From: Thermoproteota archaeon
GTDB taxonomy: Archaea; Korarchaeota; Korarchaeia; Korarchaeales; Korarchaeaceae
Assembly (NCBI GenBank): GCA_021158805.1
Contig: JAGGTZ010000074.1
Coordinates: 1 to 9,005, forward strand
Direction of reading: 5' to 3'
DNA length: 9,005 nucleotides
Positions 1-7,631 of this stretch are shown piece after piece. The notes beneath the pieces were generated by a model. The model searched no databases and was not told where the DNA came from. It saw only the letters and a program-made list of their open reading frames with translations. Position 1 is the first letter of the stretch. Each line of letters begins with the position of its first letter. A program made the translations under genes and the position numbers.

Positions 1-1
1 C

Positions 2-2842
2 GATGTTCTAATAACGACTTCCCAGTATTTAGCTAGGAACTATAACTTTTTACTCGATAATATTGAAACTTTCAGCTTTATATTCGTAGATGACGTTGAT
101 TCTTTTCTCAAAAACTCGAGGAATATAGATAGGGTCCTGATGCTGCTGGGCTTCTCTGAGGGAGATATTAAGAAAGCGCTTTCAGGGGAGGAAGTAGCAA
201 GACGAGCAGATAGTGTTTTAATAGTCTCTACAGCAACAGGAAAACCAGGAGCAAGGACTTCTCTGTTCAGGAGATTATTGGGGTTCGATGTCGGAGTTCT
301 CAGGCAAGAGCTACTCAGAAATATCACTGATGTCTATACTAGAGATCTAGACAAAGCCAAAGAGTTCATGAAAGAGATGGGGAGCGGGTTACTAGTATTC
401 GTACCGAGACTTGAGCTTGCGGAGGATGTCATGAAGCTATTAGACTCTATTGGACTCACTTCGGCTGTTATGTCCGGATATGATGAAAATACTATAGAGA
501 GATTCAAAGAAGGTGAGCTAGATGCTCTAATAGGAGCTGCTAAGCCCTATGGAGTACTCATAAGGGGGGTTGATCTACCTCAGAGGATAAGATACGTATT
601 CTTCTATGGTGTTCCAAGGTTTGAAATGACAATAAAGGATGTAGAGGAGATGAGCGATAACGCGGTGATTGCATTCTTCTCTACAATAGCTAAGGGACTG
701 GACACCGAAGCTAGAAGGCTCGCCATCAAGCTGAGGAGAGGTAAATCAACTAAAGAGGATCTGATGAGAGCAAGAGATATGCTTAGAGAAATCTTAATGG
801 ATAAAGACTTACTACCCAAGCTTGCTAAGACAGGAGACCTCACAGTAATCCCTGAAGAGAATAAGATCGTAATACCCGACATTAGGACGTATATACAGGG
901 CTCAGGTAGGTCATCTAGGCTTTATCCTGGAGGGCTAACTAGGGGCGCTAGTCTCGTCTGGGATCTTGACCCTGTGCTTAGCTGCTTCTTGAAGAGGGCT
1001 AGTGCTTACGACATAGAGTTCTCACGCCTTAGTGAGATCGATCTTCATAGACTGAAAGAGGAGATAGATGAAGATAGGAGGAGATATGGCCTTATCAGGG
1101 GGAGACCAGAAGGGACTGCGGGCCTACTAAAGACCGCCTTATTCGTCGTTGAGAGCCCTAATAAGGCTAGAACAATAGCAAGATTCTTTGGAAGACCTGG
1201 TAGGAGAGCTATTGGTAATGTAGTGGCGTATGAAGTGACTACCGGTAACTATGTAATTACGATAATGGCTAGTGGTGGCCATGTCGTTGATCTTTCAACT
1301 AAGGGTGGATATCATGGGGTTTTAATCGAGGAGAATGGGGGAAGAGAGTATATCCCAATATACTCCTCAATAAAGAGATGCATGGATTGCGGTTACCAAT
1401 TCACAGAGGGGGATAGGTGTCCAAAATGTGGTTCAGTTAAGCTGAGGGATAGTAGATCCAACATCGAATCCATGAGGTGGCTAGGTTTTGAGGCCTCCAG
1501 GGTAATAATAGGGACCGATCCAGATACAGAGGGGGAGAAGATCGCATGGGACATATACCAGCTAATTGCAGATGCTGCAAAAGAAGTTTATAGGGCTGAA
1601 TTCCATGAGGTAACGAAGAGGGCCATACTTGAGGCGTTGTCCAATCTCGGAACGATAGACGAACCTAGGGTAAAAGCTCAGATCGTGAGGAGAGTCGAAG
1701 ATAGGTGGATAGGGTTCGAATTAAGTGAAGAAGTGCAGAAGAGGTTCAATAATAGGACACTCTCGGCTGGAAGGGCTCAAACACCAACTCTTGGTTGGAT
1801 AATTCAAAGGTACGCGGAATATAAGAAGAGGAAGAAGATCACCTTAATAAGAGGAAATGGTATTTATCTAAGAGTAGATGGAGAGCTAGGATCTCCTGGT
1901 AAGCTTAAGGCCAAGATAACATCTATAAGAGTTGGAGAAGATGTGGTAAGACCTCCACCTCCCTTCACTACGGATGAGATGATAAGAGAAGCAAGTAGGG
2001 TCCTAAAGATAGGAGCTAAAAGGGTGATGGATCTAGCGCAAACTCTCTTCGAGGCGGGTCTGATAACATACCACAGAACTGATAGCACTAGGGTGAGTGA
2101 TGCCGGTATAAGGGTAGCATCGGAGGTGCTTGGAGATGAGTTTGTACCAAGGAGGTGGGGAGAAGGAGGTGCTCATGAGTGTATTAGGCCAACCAAGCCT
2201 TTGAGTGCCACTGAATTACTCGAATATATTCGAGAAGGCCTAATTATACCTCCCGAGAGTTTTTCTAGGGATCATATTAGGCTGTACGATCTCATATATA
2301 GGAGATTCATTGCATCCCAGGCTAAGGAGAGCAGGATCGTGAGGCAGAGGTATAAAATCGTCATAGATGGAAACGAGCTCGAAGATAGTAGGGTAATTAA
2401 TATTGAAGGTGGGTGGGCGACGGTATATCCGTTCTTACATCCTATAAGGCCTCCAGTCAGAGAAGGAACAGTAGAAGTTGAAATAAGGCATGTAAGTGTA
2501 CCATCAGCGCCCCTATATACGCAAGGCGAGATAGTAGCTCTCATGAAGGAGAGAGGTATTGGGAGGCCCTCTACTTATGCGACTATAATCGATAAGCTCC
2601 TAGCTAGGAAGTACGTAATGGAAAGAAAAGGTAAGTTAATACCCACGAGGTTAGGTATTGCTGTCCATAAGTTCCTTACCTCGAAGTATCCGGACCTAAT
2701 AAGTGAGGAGAGAACAAGGATTCTAGAGCAGAAGATGTTGGCTGTTGAGGAGGGTAAGGCAGATTATCAGGAGGTCATAGATGAGCTTTATGAAGAGATC
2801 CAAGAAAAGGTAGTTAAAAGGAGAGTTACTGGCCCTCGATAA
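2..2842 (+). CDS. rgy: Reverse gyrase, C-terminal ~946 residues (5' end cut by window edge)
   Basis: Reverse gyrase couples an SF2 helicase-like module to a type IA topoisomerase and introduces positive supercoils into DNA using ATP. The frame is open from base 2, so the ATG at 140 is internal. Family lengths of about 1,100-1,250 residues imply that some 200-300 N-terminal residues, including Walker A and any first zinc finger, lie outside the window. Visible helicase motifs are Walker B DDVD (89-100), motif III STATG (227-241) and motif VI QGSGRSSR (896-919). The TOPRIM domain starts near 1136 with VVESPNKA (glutamate codon 1151-1153) and has DPDTEG metal ligands (1517-1534). A C4 zinc ribbon, CMDCG...CPKCG, is inserted in it (1379-1432). 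The catalytic tyrosine lies in LITYHRTDS (codon 2069-2071). All topoisomerase residues looked for are present, so the enzyme should be active. Its 3' end overlaps the convergent membrane-protein gene by 17 bp. Identification is very secure; the start cannot be seen. Confidence 0.97.
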   Translation, partial: DVLITTSQYLARNYNFLLDNIETFSFIFVDDVDSFLKNSRNIDRVLMLLGFSEGDIKKALSGEEVARRADSVLIVSTATGKPGARTSLFRRLLGFDVGVLRQELLRNITDVYTRDLDKAKEFMKEMGSGLLVFVPRLELAEDVMKLLDSIGLTSAVMSGYDENTIERFKEGELDALIGAAKPYGVLIRGVDLPQRIRYVFFYGVPRFEMTIKDVEEMSDNAVIAFFSTIAKGLDTEARRLAIKLRRGKSTKEDLMRARDMLREILMDKDLLPKLAKTGDLTVIPEENKIVIPDIRTYIQGSGRSSRLYPGGLTRGASLVWDLDPVLSCFLKRASAYDIEFSRLSEIDLHRLKEEIDEDRRRYGLIRGRPEGTAGLLKTALFVVESPNKARTIARFFGRPGRRAIGNVVAYEVTTGNYVITIMASGGHVVDLSTKGGYHGVLIEENGGREYIPIYSSIKRCMDCGYQFTEGDRCPKCGSVKLRDSRSNIESMRWLGFEASRVIIGTDPDTEGEKIAWDIYQLIADAAKEVYRAEFHEVTKRAILEALSNLGTIDEPRVKAQIVRRVEDRWIGFELSEEVQKRFNNRTLSAGRAQTPTLGWIIQRYAEYKKRKKITLIRGNGIYLRVDGELGSPGKLKAKITSIRVGEDVVRPPPPFTTDEMIREASRVLKIGAKRVMDLAQTLFEAGLITYHRTDSTRVSDAGIRVASEVLGDEFVPRRWGEGGAHECIRPTKPLSATELLEYIREGLIIPPESFSRDHIRLYDLIYRRFIASQAKESRIVRQRYKIVIDGNELEDSRVINIEGGWATVYPFLHPIRPPVREGTVEVEIRHVSVPSAPLYTQGEIVALMKERGIGRPSTYATIIDKLLARKYVMERKGKLIPTRLGIAVHKFLTSKYPDLISEERTRILEQKMLAVEEGKADYQEVIDELYEEIQEKVVKRRVTGPR

Positions 2843-5720
2843 GAACTAGCTCATCTCCTCTTAGCTCTAAGCTTTTCTCAGGGTGAAGCCTCCTATATCT
2901 CTCTAATGCAGCGATCCTAAATCCAGCGGGGACCATAGTAAGCATGTTCGCTGGAGCCCTTCCCCATACCTTGAGCATTATCTCTATCCTATTGTCTATA
3001 GCCCCCCAATTTTCCACCAAAGAGCCCTTCGCCTCCTTAATCTCTGTCTCCAGTATGTCTAGGGATTCCTCTACGTTGGAGAGTAGCTTATCTGATTCGT
3101 CAAAATTCCCCTCCTTCATCTTAAGCTCGGCAGTGATCAATGTTGACTCAGCATCTGTCAGTCTGTAGGGTGAGAGTTCAAACCCTACTATCTCCTCAAG
3201 TTCCCTTATCCTCCTCTTGATCCTATCGAGCCTCTCTCTAGCAGCATCTAATCTGGTTTCTATTTCTTCCTTCTTTACCGTGGGGATTTTCATGGGTGGT
3301 ATGATCTCTTCTATCTTCTCTACGGGCTCTTCCCTTACCTCTTTCTTGACTACCTTTGGTATCTCAGGTACCTCCTCTTCGGGTTCAGGTGGCTTCACTG
3401 CTTCTGGTGTTGGTTTAATCTCAGGTTTAATTTCCTCGACAGTGGGGATTTCCTCCTCTGGAGGTTTCCTAACGGCCTTCTTAATTTCGGGTAATTCTTT
3501 CTCCACCTTAGGGGCTGGTCTCTCTTTGAGCTTTTCAGGCCTAGCTCTTTCCACCTCCAGGGGTTTCCTCTTGGCTAGCAGCAGCCCTATACCAATGAGC
3601 GCTAATGCCGCAGCTAGTACCAATAAGTACTCCATGGGAATTGGTAGTCCTGATGGGGTAGTAGTTGTCTGAACAGGGGGAGGAGTAGTCTCTATACCAG
3701 TAGTGGTAGGTGGAGTCACTTTTATGGGGATAGCTTTCCTATCGACACTTTGTCCAGTAGTTGTGAAGACCTCGACCCTCAGCTCCTCCGCCGGAGATTG
3801 TGGCTCTATCTCCAGCTCGGAAGTCCCCTTCTCTCCTGCTTTTAGCGGGCCTATAGTTACTTCCTTGGAGCTACCACCTAAAGATACCTTCACTCTGAAT
3901 GATTCACCATCACTAAATCTGTTCACAAGCCCTACTTTCACCTTTAATGGCTGACCTACTTTTGCTGTGGATGGCACCGATATCTCCTCTATGACACGCC
4001 CACTAACTATGTTTAGGGACAGGTCCGTTTTATTGAGGATCTCACCATCTGATCTTATCGTGAGGGTTATAACGTTTGATGGATGTAGAGCGATGCTTTC
4101 TAACGTAACTTCAAAGTGTCCTTCAGGCTGGACTGCTATGCTCTTCTCTACCTCTGAGATACCTTCTCCCTTAAGCCCTATTATGAGTTTGGATACATTC
4201 CAAATGTTGATCCCGGATATCTTTACATTGAACTCCTCACCTACTACGACCTTTTGAGGGACTAGGATCTCCGGATATTTAATGACGGGATATGTCGTTG
4301 TGGGTGGAGCTGTTGTGACACCTCCCTTTGAGGAGAGCCACTCCTCTCTCGTAAGACCTATTGGAACGCTTGGCGGTAGTTTTTGACCTTCAACGATTAG
4401 CCCGATAGCTCCCTTCTCTGGAAGAGTTAGGGTGAACCTGGCTCCGCAACTCCCGGCGGAAACAATAGAGAGTTTCTTTTCGAATAACTCCTCACCAGTG
4501 AGGGAGACACCGTATATTAGTGGAGCAACCGGCCCTCCACTTCTATCTATCCTACATATGAAACCCTCAACGTAGTAGCCATCTGGTTTCTCCTCTATGC
4601 TTTGGATCTTTATCCAATAGCTGGGTAATGAGAGTACAACCAAGTTCCCCAGATGATCTATGTAGCACGCATAGGATACGGGGCTGTCTGGGACCGATAG
4701 CGTGGTAACCTCGCTGTATGGAGTGTGGCTAACGCCAAATTCTCCAAGTTTGAACATCTTAGAGAGATGATATGCTCGTATCGTCTTATTCTGGGTGAAG
4801 TAAAGTAGGCCCTCTCCTATAAGAGATGGTTGCTTGACTGGAAGAACCCATGTCTTTATAATCCCCTCGGAGGACAGATCGGATAGATCGACGAAGCTTA
4901 TTTTCTGGCTGGTGCTCGTCATTACAGCTACTCCGTTGATGACGGGAAATTCCCCTGGTGGGGATGATCTCCCAAGGCCGAGCAAGGAGCCATCAACTAC
5001 CCCATTGAAGTCACCATTGAAGTCTAAGGAGACGATCGATTGGTTCTCCAGTAGAACCCCTATGTATCTTCCGTCAGCTCCATAGGCAACAATCCTCTCG
5101 CTGAATTCCTTGGTCCAGACTACACTCTTACTTGGTAAATCTACTAGCGCGATAGCTTTGTATCCTACGGCCAGTACCTTTCCCCCAAGGTACTTAACGA
5201 ATCTGGGATTGAAGCCGACATCTATCTCCCATTTCACAGACTTAGACTTGAGATTCAAGGCCAGAAGTTTGCCAGAGATAGTAGGAACTAATATAACTCC
5301 TTCCGTCCTGAGATAGGATAGATCGGCACCAGAAGGCTTAGATGGTAGTTTAACTCCATCTACCTTCAGGTTACCCGTGTTGGCATCAAATGCCTTCAGT
5401 TCAGATGTATCGGTGACTACTACGGCCCACGGCTTTCCCCTTTCTCCGGGTACTATAATGGGCGATGAAGATATTTTTGACTTAGCGTTGACAGACCAGA
5501 GCTTTTCACCGTCGATGGAAAAGGAGACTAGTAGCTCCCCCCTACCGCCAACTGTTAGGATTTTACCCGCGTAGAAGACAGGCCTAGGCACGTAAAACTT
5601 GGGCTTTATATCAAATACCTTAGTACTCCATTCCTCCTGTGGAATGAGCTCGTTAGACGCAACTGTCGTCAGAGTAAGTAATAGTAGGAGCAGCAAGAGT
5701 GCTTTTGCCTGTGTTTTCAT
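2826..5720 (-). CDS. Exported single-pass membrane protein: PQQ-like propeller, Ig-like domains, TM, coiled coil
   Basis: This 964-residue protein has no recognised function. It begins with a signal peptide (K-rich start, then a long leucine run, residues 1-22). Residues about 25-370 form repeated beta-strand units with GK-L-ALNLKSKSVKWE-type repeats, as in PQQ-like (quinoprotein-fold) propellers. A Thr/Pro linker (468-478) leads to two Ig/CARDB-like beta domains (about 480-575 and 576-668). A second Thr/Pro linker (669-690) precedes one transmembrane helix (about 697-716, bases 3573-3632) and an RKRK-like stop-transfer edge. The inside part is a Pro/Glu/Lys stalk (about 718-815), then helical coiled coil (about 815-898) and a short conserved-looking tail. 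Four N-glycosylation sequons (N226, N311, N508, N563) and all three cysteines (352, 389, 425) fall in the outer part, supporting this topology. No catalytic motif is visible. It could be a cell-surface scaffold, sensor or binding protein. The start is fixed by GGGAGG five bases upstream. Confidence 0.9.
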   Translation of the reverse strand: MKTQAKALLLLLLLLTLTTVASNELIPQEEWSTKVFDIKPKFYVPRPVFYAGKILTVGGRGELLVSFSIDGEKLWSVNAKSKISSSPIIVPGERGKPWAVVVTDTSELKAFDANTGNLKVDGVKLPSKPSGADLSYLRTEGVILVPTISGKLLALNLKSKSVKWEIDVGFNPRFVKYLGGKVLAVGYKAIALVDLPSKSVVWTKEFSERIVAYGADGRYIGVLLENQSIVSLDFNGDFNGVVDGSLLGLGRSSPPGEFPVINGVAVMTSTSQKISFVDLSDLSSEGIIKTWVLPVKQPSLIGEGLLYFTQNKTIRAYHLSKMFKLGEFGVSHTPYSEVTTLSVPDSPVSYACYIDHLGNLVVLSLPSYWIKIQSIEEKPDGYYVEGFICRIDRSGGPVAPLIYGVSLTGEELFEKKLSIVSAGSCGARFTLTLPEKGAIGLIVEGQKLPPSVPIGLTREEWLSSKGGVTTAPPTTTYPVIKYPEILVPQKVVVGEEFNVKISGINIWNVSKLIIGLKGEGISEVEKSIAVQPEGHFEVTLESIALHPSNVITLTIRSDGEILNKTDLSLNIVSGRVIEEISVPSTAKVGQPLKVKVGLVNRFSDGESFRVKVSLGGSSKEVTIGPLKAGEKGTSELEIEPQSPAEELRVEVFTTTGQSVDRKAIPIKVTPPTTTGIETTPPPVQTTTTPSGLPIPMEYLLVLAAALALIGIGLLLAKRKPLEVERARPEKLKERPAPKVEKELPEIKKAVRKPPEEEIPTVEEIKPEIKPTPEAVKPPEPEEEVPEIPKVVKKEVREEPVEKIEEIIPPMKIPTVKKEEIETRLDAARERLDRIKRRIRELEEIVGFELSPYRLTDAESTLITAELKMKEGNFDESDKLLSNVEESLDILETEIKEAKGSLVENWGAIDNRIEIMLKVWGRAPANMLTMVPAGFRIAALERYRRLHPEKSLELRGDELVLIEGQ

Positions 5721-5725
5721 CTATA

Positions 5726-5731
5726 CCTCCC
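5726..5731 (-). promoter_or_regulatory. Shine-Dalgarno of the membrane-protein gene
   Basis: On the minus strand the sequence reads GGGAGGTATAG directly before the ATG at 5720. The GGGAGG core with a five-base spacer matches the archaeal 16S rRNA 3' end and fixes this start. It also implies a transcript with a real 5' leader, unlike the probably leaderless genes at the other end of the window. Confidence 0.8.
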
Positions 5732-5756
5732 TTCCGGTCTATCGCCTCTGCATCAC

Positions 5757-5775
5757 CTTTTAAATGAGATTATCG
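5757..5775 (-). promoter_or_regulatory. Proximal TATA-like promoter of the membrane-protein gene
   Basis: The minus strand reads CGATAATCT followed by CATTTAAAAG, an AT-rich TATA-like box centred near 5761 with a BRE-like element in front. Start of transcription about 26 bp downstream would fall near 5735 and leave a leader of about 15 nt that still contains the Shine-Dalgarno. The position is inferred from archaeal promoter geometry only. It is the second copy of a repeated module (see 5792-5807). Confidence 0.4.
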
Positions 5776-5807
5776 CCATTTAATACCGTGGTATAAAAAG
5801 ATTATCG
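5767..5807. repeat. Direct repeat pair AGATTATCG, 32 bp apart
   Basis: AGATTATCG occurs at 5767-5775 and again at 5799-5807 (+ strand), an exact 9-bp direct repeat with a 32-bp start-to-start distance, about three helical turns. Each copy sits immediately upstream, in minus-strand sense, of a TATA-like box. Between them is an inverted repeat, ATACC-GT-GGTAT (5783-5794), overlapping the edge of the distal TATA box. The repeats could be duplicated BRE elements or activator sites, and the dyad a possible operator. Confidence 0.6.
5792..5807 (-). promoter_or_regulatory. Distal TATA-box promoter of the membrane-protein gene
   Basis: The minus strand reads CGATAATC then TTTTTATA, a close match to the archaeal TATA box with a BRE-like upstream element. 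Expected transcription start is near 5770, giving a leader of about 50 nt. This is the better of the two TATA boxes by sequence. It lies in the only sizeable intergenic region of the window and points at the membrane-protein gene, so that gene is probably not dependent on readthrough from the glutamyl-tRNA synthetase gene. Confidence 0.55.
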
Positions 5808-5825
5808 GTAGCACAATAAGGCGCT

Positions 5826-5841
5826 AAAGTTAAAGAAATGG
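5826..5841 (-). terminator. Possible T-tract terminator after glutamyl-tRNA synthetase
   Basis: About 14 bases past the gltX stop the minus strand reads CCATTTCTTTAACTTTA. Archaeal intrinsic termination often relies on T-rich tracts without a hairpin, and no convincing stem is seen here. The tract is interrupted, so this is a weak call; the TTTTTATA promoter element further on could also act as a terminator. Confidence 0.25.
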
Positions 5842-5854
5842 AATGAGTTGTAGC

Positions 5855-7603
5855 TTACTTATGGGAGAGTATCAGCGTCAGAGGGGACTTACTATCGACT
5901 CTAGCGAATCCAAGCCTTAGTAGCTGTATTAGATCCCCATTTTTAAGGTTGGCAAGCTCTGGTTCTCCGTAACCACCTAGCATCTCGTAGGAGTAAGGGG
6001 TCTTCGGTATGAAAAGTCTCGCGGGGACCCCTCCTTCGAGAGGAGCCCACTGTAGGATCTTAAGCCCCTTAATTTTCTGTTCTTCGCTGACTTTCAAGGA
6101 GATTTCGTCGGGATTTATGCTCCTTACGTTAACGGTTGCTAACCCCCTAAGCCTTATCTCATCACCTACGTTGAGACCTCTAATGTCTTGCTGAGATATG
6201 TAGATAAGTGGCTCTTCTAGGGTTATCTCTCTAATCCCCATATCGATCTCTGGGTGAACCTGTACCTTAGCAAGTGTTGGAGTGTCTAGCCCTTCTATGG
6301 TTACCCTTATAGGATCAGGGACGAACATGTACCGTGGAACCCTTGGATCCAGTATCTTCCTGTTAATGGAGGCAATAGTATCGAAGTTTACCGTGGCATC
6401 CACCTTACTCGGACCTAGCTCGTAGAAGAACCTAACTATGGATTCAGGTAGGATGCCCCTCCTAAAAAGCCCTCTTAAAGTTGGGATCCTAGGGTCATTC
6501 CAGCCCTCTAATATACCGCTCTCTATTAATGGCCTAATATATCGTTTGGAAAGAGGTATACCCTCCACAGTTATCCTCCCAAATTGAATCATCTCGTATT
6601 CCCTTAGTCCTAACTTCCTCAATATAGCAAGTTGGACCTCAACGTGAGGTTCGAACTCCTTACTCCTAAACGCATGAGTAACCCCTGTAAGCGAGTCCAT
6701 GACGCTGATGGAGAAATCGTACACTGGATAAACCCTATACTTATCACCGTGTATGGGGTGAGGTGCTTCTACGATCCTAAAGATCCCAGGATCCCTCATC
6801 GTTAGATTTGGATGCCTCATGTCGGTTTTCAATCTTAAATGGGCTTCTCCTTCTCTGAACTCTCCTGAGAGCATCTTCTCCCATAGTTCTAGGTTCGTTT
6901 CAATGGAATGTCCCCTATGCTCGCAGATTTCACCGCTTTTCCTCTTTGCCCTGACTATATGTGCTGGACAGGTACAAACATAGGCATCACCCTTCCTTAT
7001 GAGCTGCTCGGCTAGCTCATACATCTTCGGTATGTGGTAAGATTCTATTATCTCCTCATCCCATTTCCCGGGCCCTAAGCCAAGTTCCTTCTCTGCAGCC
7101 TCAAGCAGGGTTGCGAACTCCTCTCTTATAGCCTCATAGAATTCAAGTCTCTCTACTCTAGGATTAGTATCCTCAAATCTAAGTAGGAACTTGCCCTTGT
7201 AGAGCCTAGCGTAGATAAATGGCACTAGGAGACCTTTAGCATGGCCAAGTGTCGGGTAACCATTGGGTTCAGGGGCAACCCTAGTAACTACCTTTCCCTC
7301 TTCAGCATTCTCTAAAGGAGGCCATTTCCTCTCTGACGGTTTCTTCTTTTTCTTTGGTGGGCCAGCTAGCTGATTGAGGGCTTCCGGAGGTAATGTATTT
7401 ATCTCAGCAACTACCTCCTCGACCAAGGAAATTATATCCCTTATCTTGGGTTTTAGCTCGGGTTTCGCCGCTATAAGCTTTCCGAGTACTGCTTTTGGAC
7501 TAGCTTTACCGTACTTGAGGGCATTTTCAGCCGCAAGCTTGGTGATTAGCTCCCTTACATCTTCCAATCTAACACCCTTCGAGGATCCTACTGCCAAAAA
7601 CAT
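5855..7603 (-). CDS. gltX: Glutamyl-tRNA synthetase, archaeal type
   Basis: Class I aminoacyl-tRNA synthetase that charges tRNA with glutamate. Archaeal enzymes of this kind are generally non-discriminating and also make Glu-tRNA(Gln) for GatDE; that is family knowledge, not visible here. The 582-residue product has an N-terminal helical extension (about 11-80), a lysine-rich linker (PKKKKKPSERK, about 83-93), and the HIGH-like signature PNGYPTLGH (113-121). The catalytic core includes LRFEDTNP (141-148), YPVYDF (292-297) and DSLTGVTHAFRSKEFE (303-318). The KMSKS-like motif is PLSKR (350-354), followed by the beta-barrel anticodon-binding region to the end. Cysteines at 210, 212 and 227 (CTC...CEH) may bind zinc. 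The start at 7603 is chosen because the extension begins just after it; an upstream in-frame ATG at 7798 would add 65 low-complexity residues antisense to the neighbouring methyltransferase. No Shine-Dalgarno is seen, so the mRNA is probably leaderless; TTG starts at residues 3 and 13 are alternatives. Confidence 0.96.
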   Translation of the reverse strand: MFLAVGSSKGVRLEDVRELITKLAAENALKYGKASPKAVLGKLIAAKPELKPKIRDIISLVEEVVAEINTLPPEALNQLAGPPKKKKKPSERKWPPLENAEEGKVVTRVAPEPNGYPTLGHAKGLLVPFIYARLYKGKFLLRFEDTNPRVERLEFYEAIREEFATLLEAAEKELGLGPGKWDEEIIESYHIPKMYELAEQLIRKGDAYVCTCPAHIVRAKRKSGEICEHRGHSIETNLELWEKMLSGEFREGEAHLRLKTDMRHPNLTMRDPGIFRIVEAPHPIHGDKYRVYPVYDFSISVMDSLTGVTHAFRSKEFEPHVEVQLAILRKLGLREYEMIQFGRITVEGIPLSKRYIRPLIESGILEGWNDPRIPTLRGLFRRGILPESIVRFFYELGPSKVDATVNFDTIASINRKILDPRVPRYMFVPDPIRVTIEGLDTPTLAKVQVHPEIDMGIREITLEEPLIYISQQDIRGLNVGDEIRLRGLATVNVRSINPDEISLKVSEEQKIKGLKILQWAPLEGGVPARLFIPKTPYSYEMLGGYGEPELANLKNGDLIQLLRLGFARVDSKSPLTLILSHK

Positions 7604-7611
7604 AGATAAAG
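7602..7611 (+). promoter_or_regulatory. Possible TATA-like element for the m5C methyltransferase gene
   Basis: ATAGATAAAG is centred about 26 bp upstream of the ATG at 7632, the spacing expected if that gene is transcribed as a leaderless mRNA. No Shine-Dalgarno precedes that ATG, which agrees. The element overlaps the start codon of gltX on the other strand, so the two promoters are interlocked. Confidence 0.35.
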
Positions 7612-7620
7612 CTGTGGTCC

Positions 7621-7629
7621 ATGTATCTT
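7621..7629 (-). promoter_or_regulatory. Possible TATA-like element for gltX
   Basis: The minus strand reads AAGATACAT, centred about 22 bp upstream of the gltX ATG. If used, transcription would start at or within a few bases of the start codon, giving a leaderless or nearly leaderless mRNA. The match to a TATA box is imperfect, and the element overlaps the space where the divergent gene starts. Confidence 0.3.
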
Positions 7630-7631
7630 GG

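Noticed and set aside
140..142. ATG at 140 as the start of the first gene
   Set aside because: The frame is open to the window edge, and the Walker B motif DDVD lies upstream of this ATG in the same frame.
1379..1432. C4 zinc finger inside the TOPRIM domain of reverse gyrase
   Set aside because: It first looked like an inserted domain, but a zinc finger here is a normal feature of many reverse gyrases.
3170..3190. GAGAGTTCAAACCCTAC, resembling a tRNA T-loop
   Set aside because: It is inside the coiled-coil coding region of the membrane protein and has no matching tRNA arms.
3217..3672. Open frame of 151 codons on the + strand inside the membrane-protein gene
   Set aside because: It is antisense to the Pro/Glu/Lys stalk, whose biased codons give a Ser/Gly/Thr-rich shadow; no start signal or family resemblance.
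5739..5753. Four-codon upstream frame (MQRR, then stop) before the membrane-protein start on the minus strand
   Set aside because: The GGTG before its ATG has no spacer, and so short a frame is expected by chance; there is no attenuator-like structure with it.
6643..6660. GAGGTTCGAACTCC, resembling a tRNA T-arm
   Set aside because: It lies in the conserved FEPHV part of glutamyl-tRNA synthetase; no acceptor or anticodon arm can be assembled around it.
7374..7631. Upstream in-frame extension of the methyltransferase (86 residues)
   Set aside because: It is antisense to the N-terminal part of glutamyl-tRNA synthetase, has shadow-like Ser/Leu composition, and would exceed the usual archaeal size of the family.
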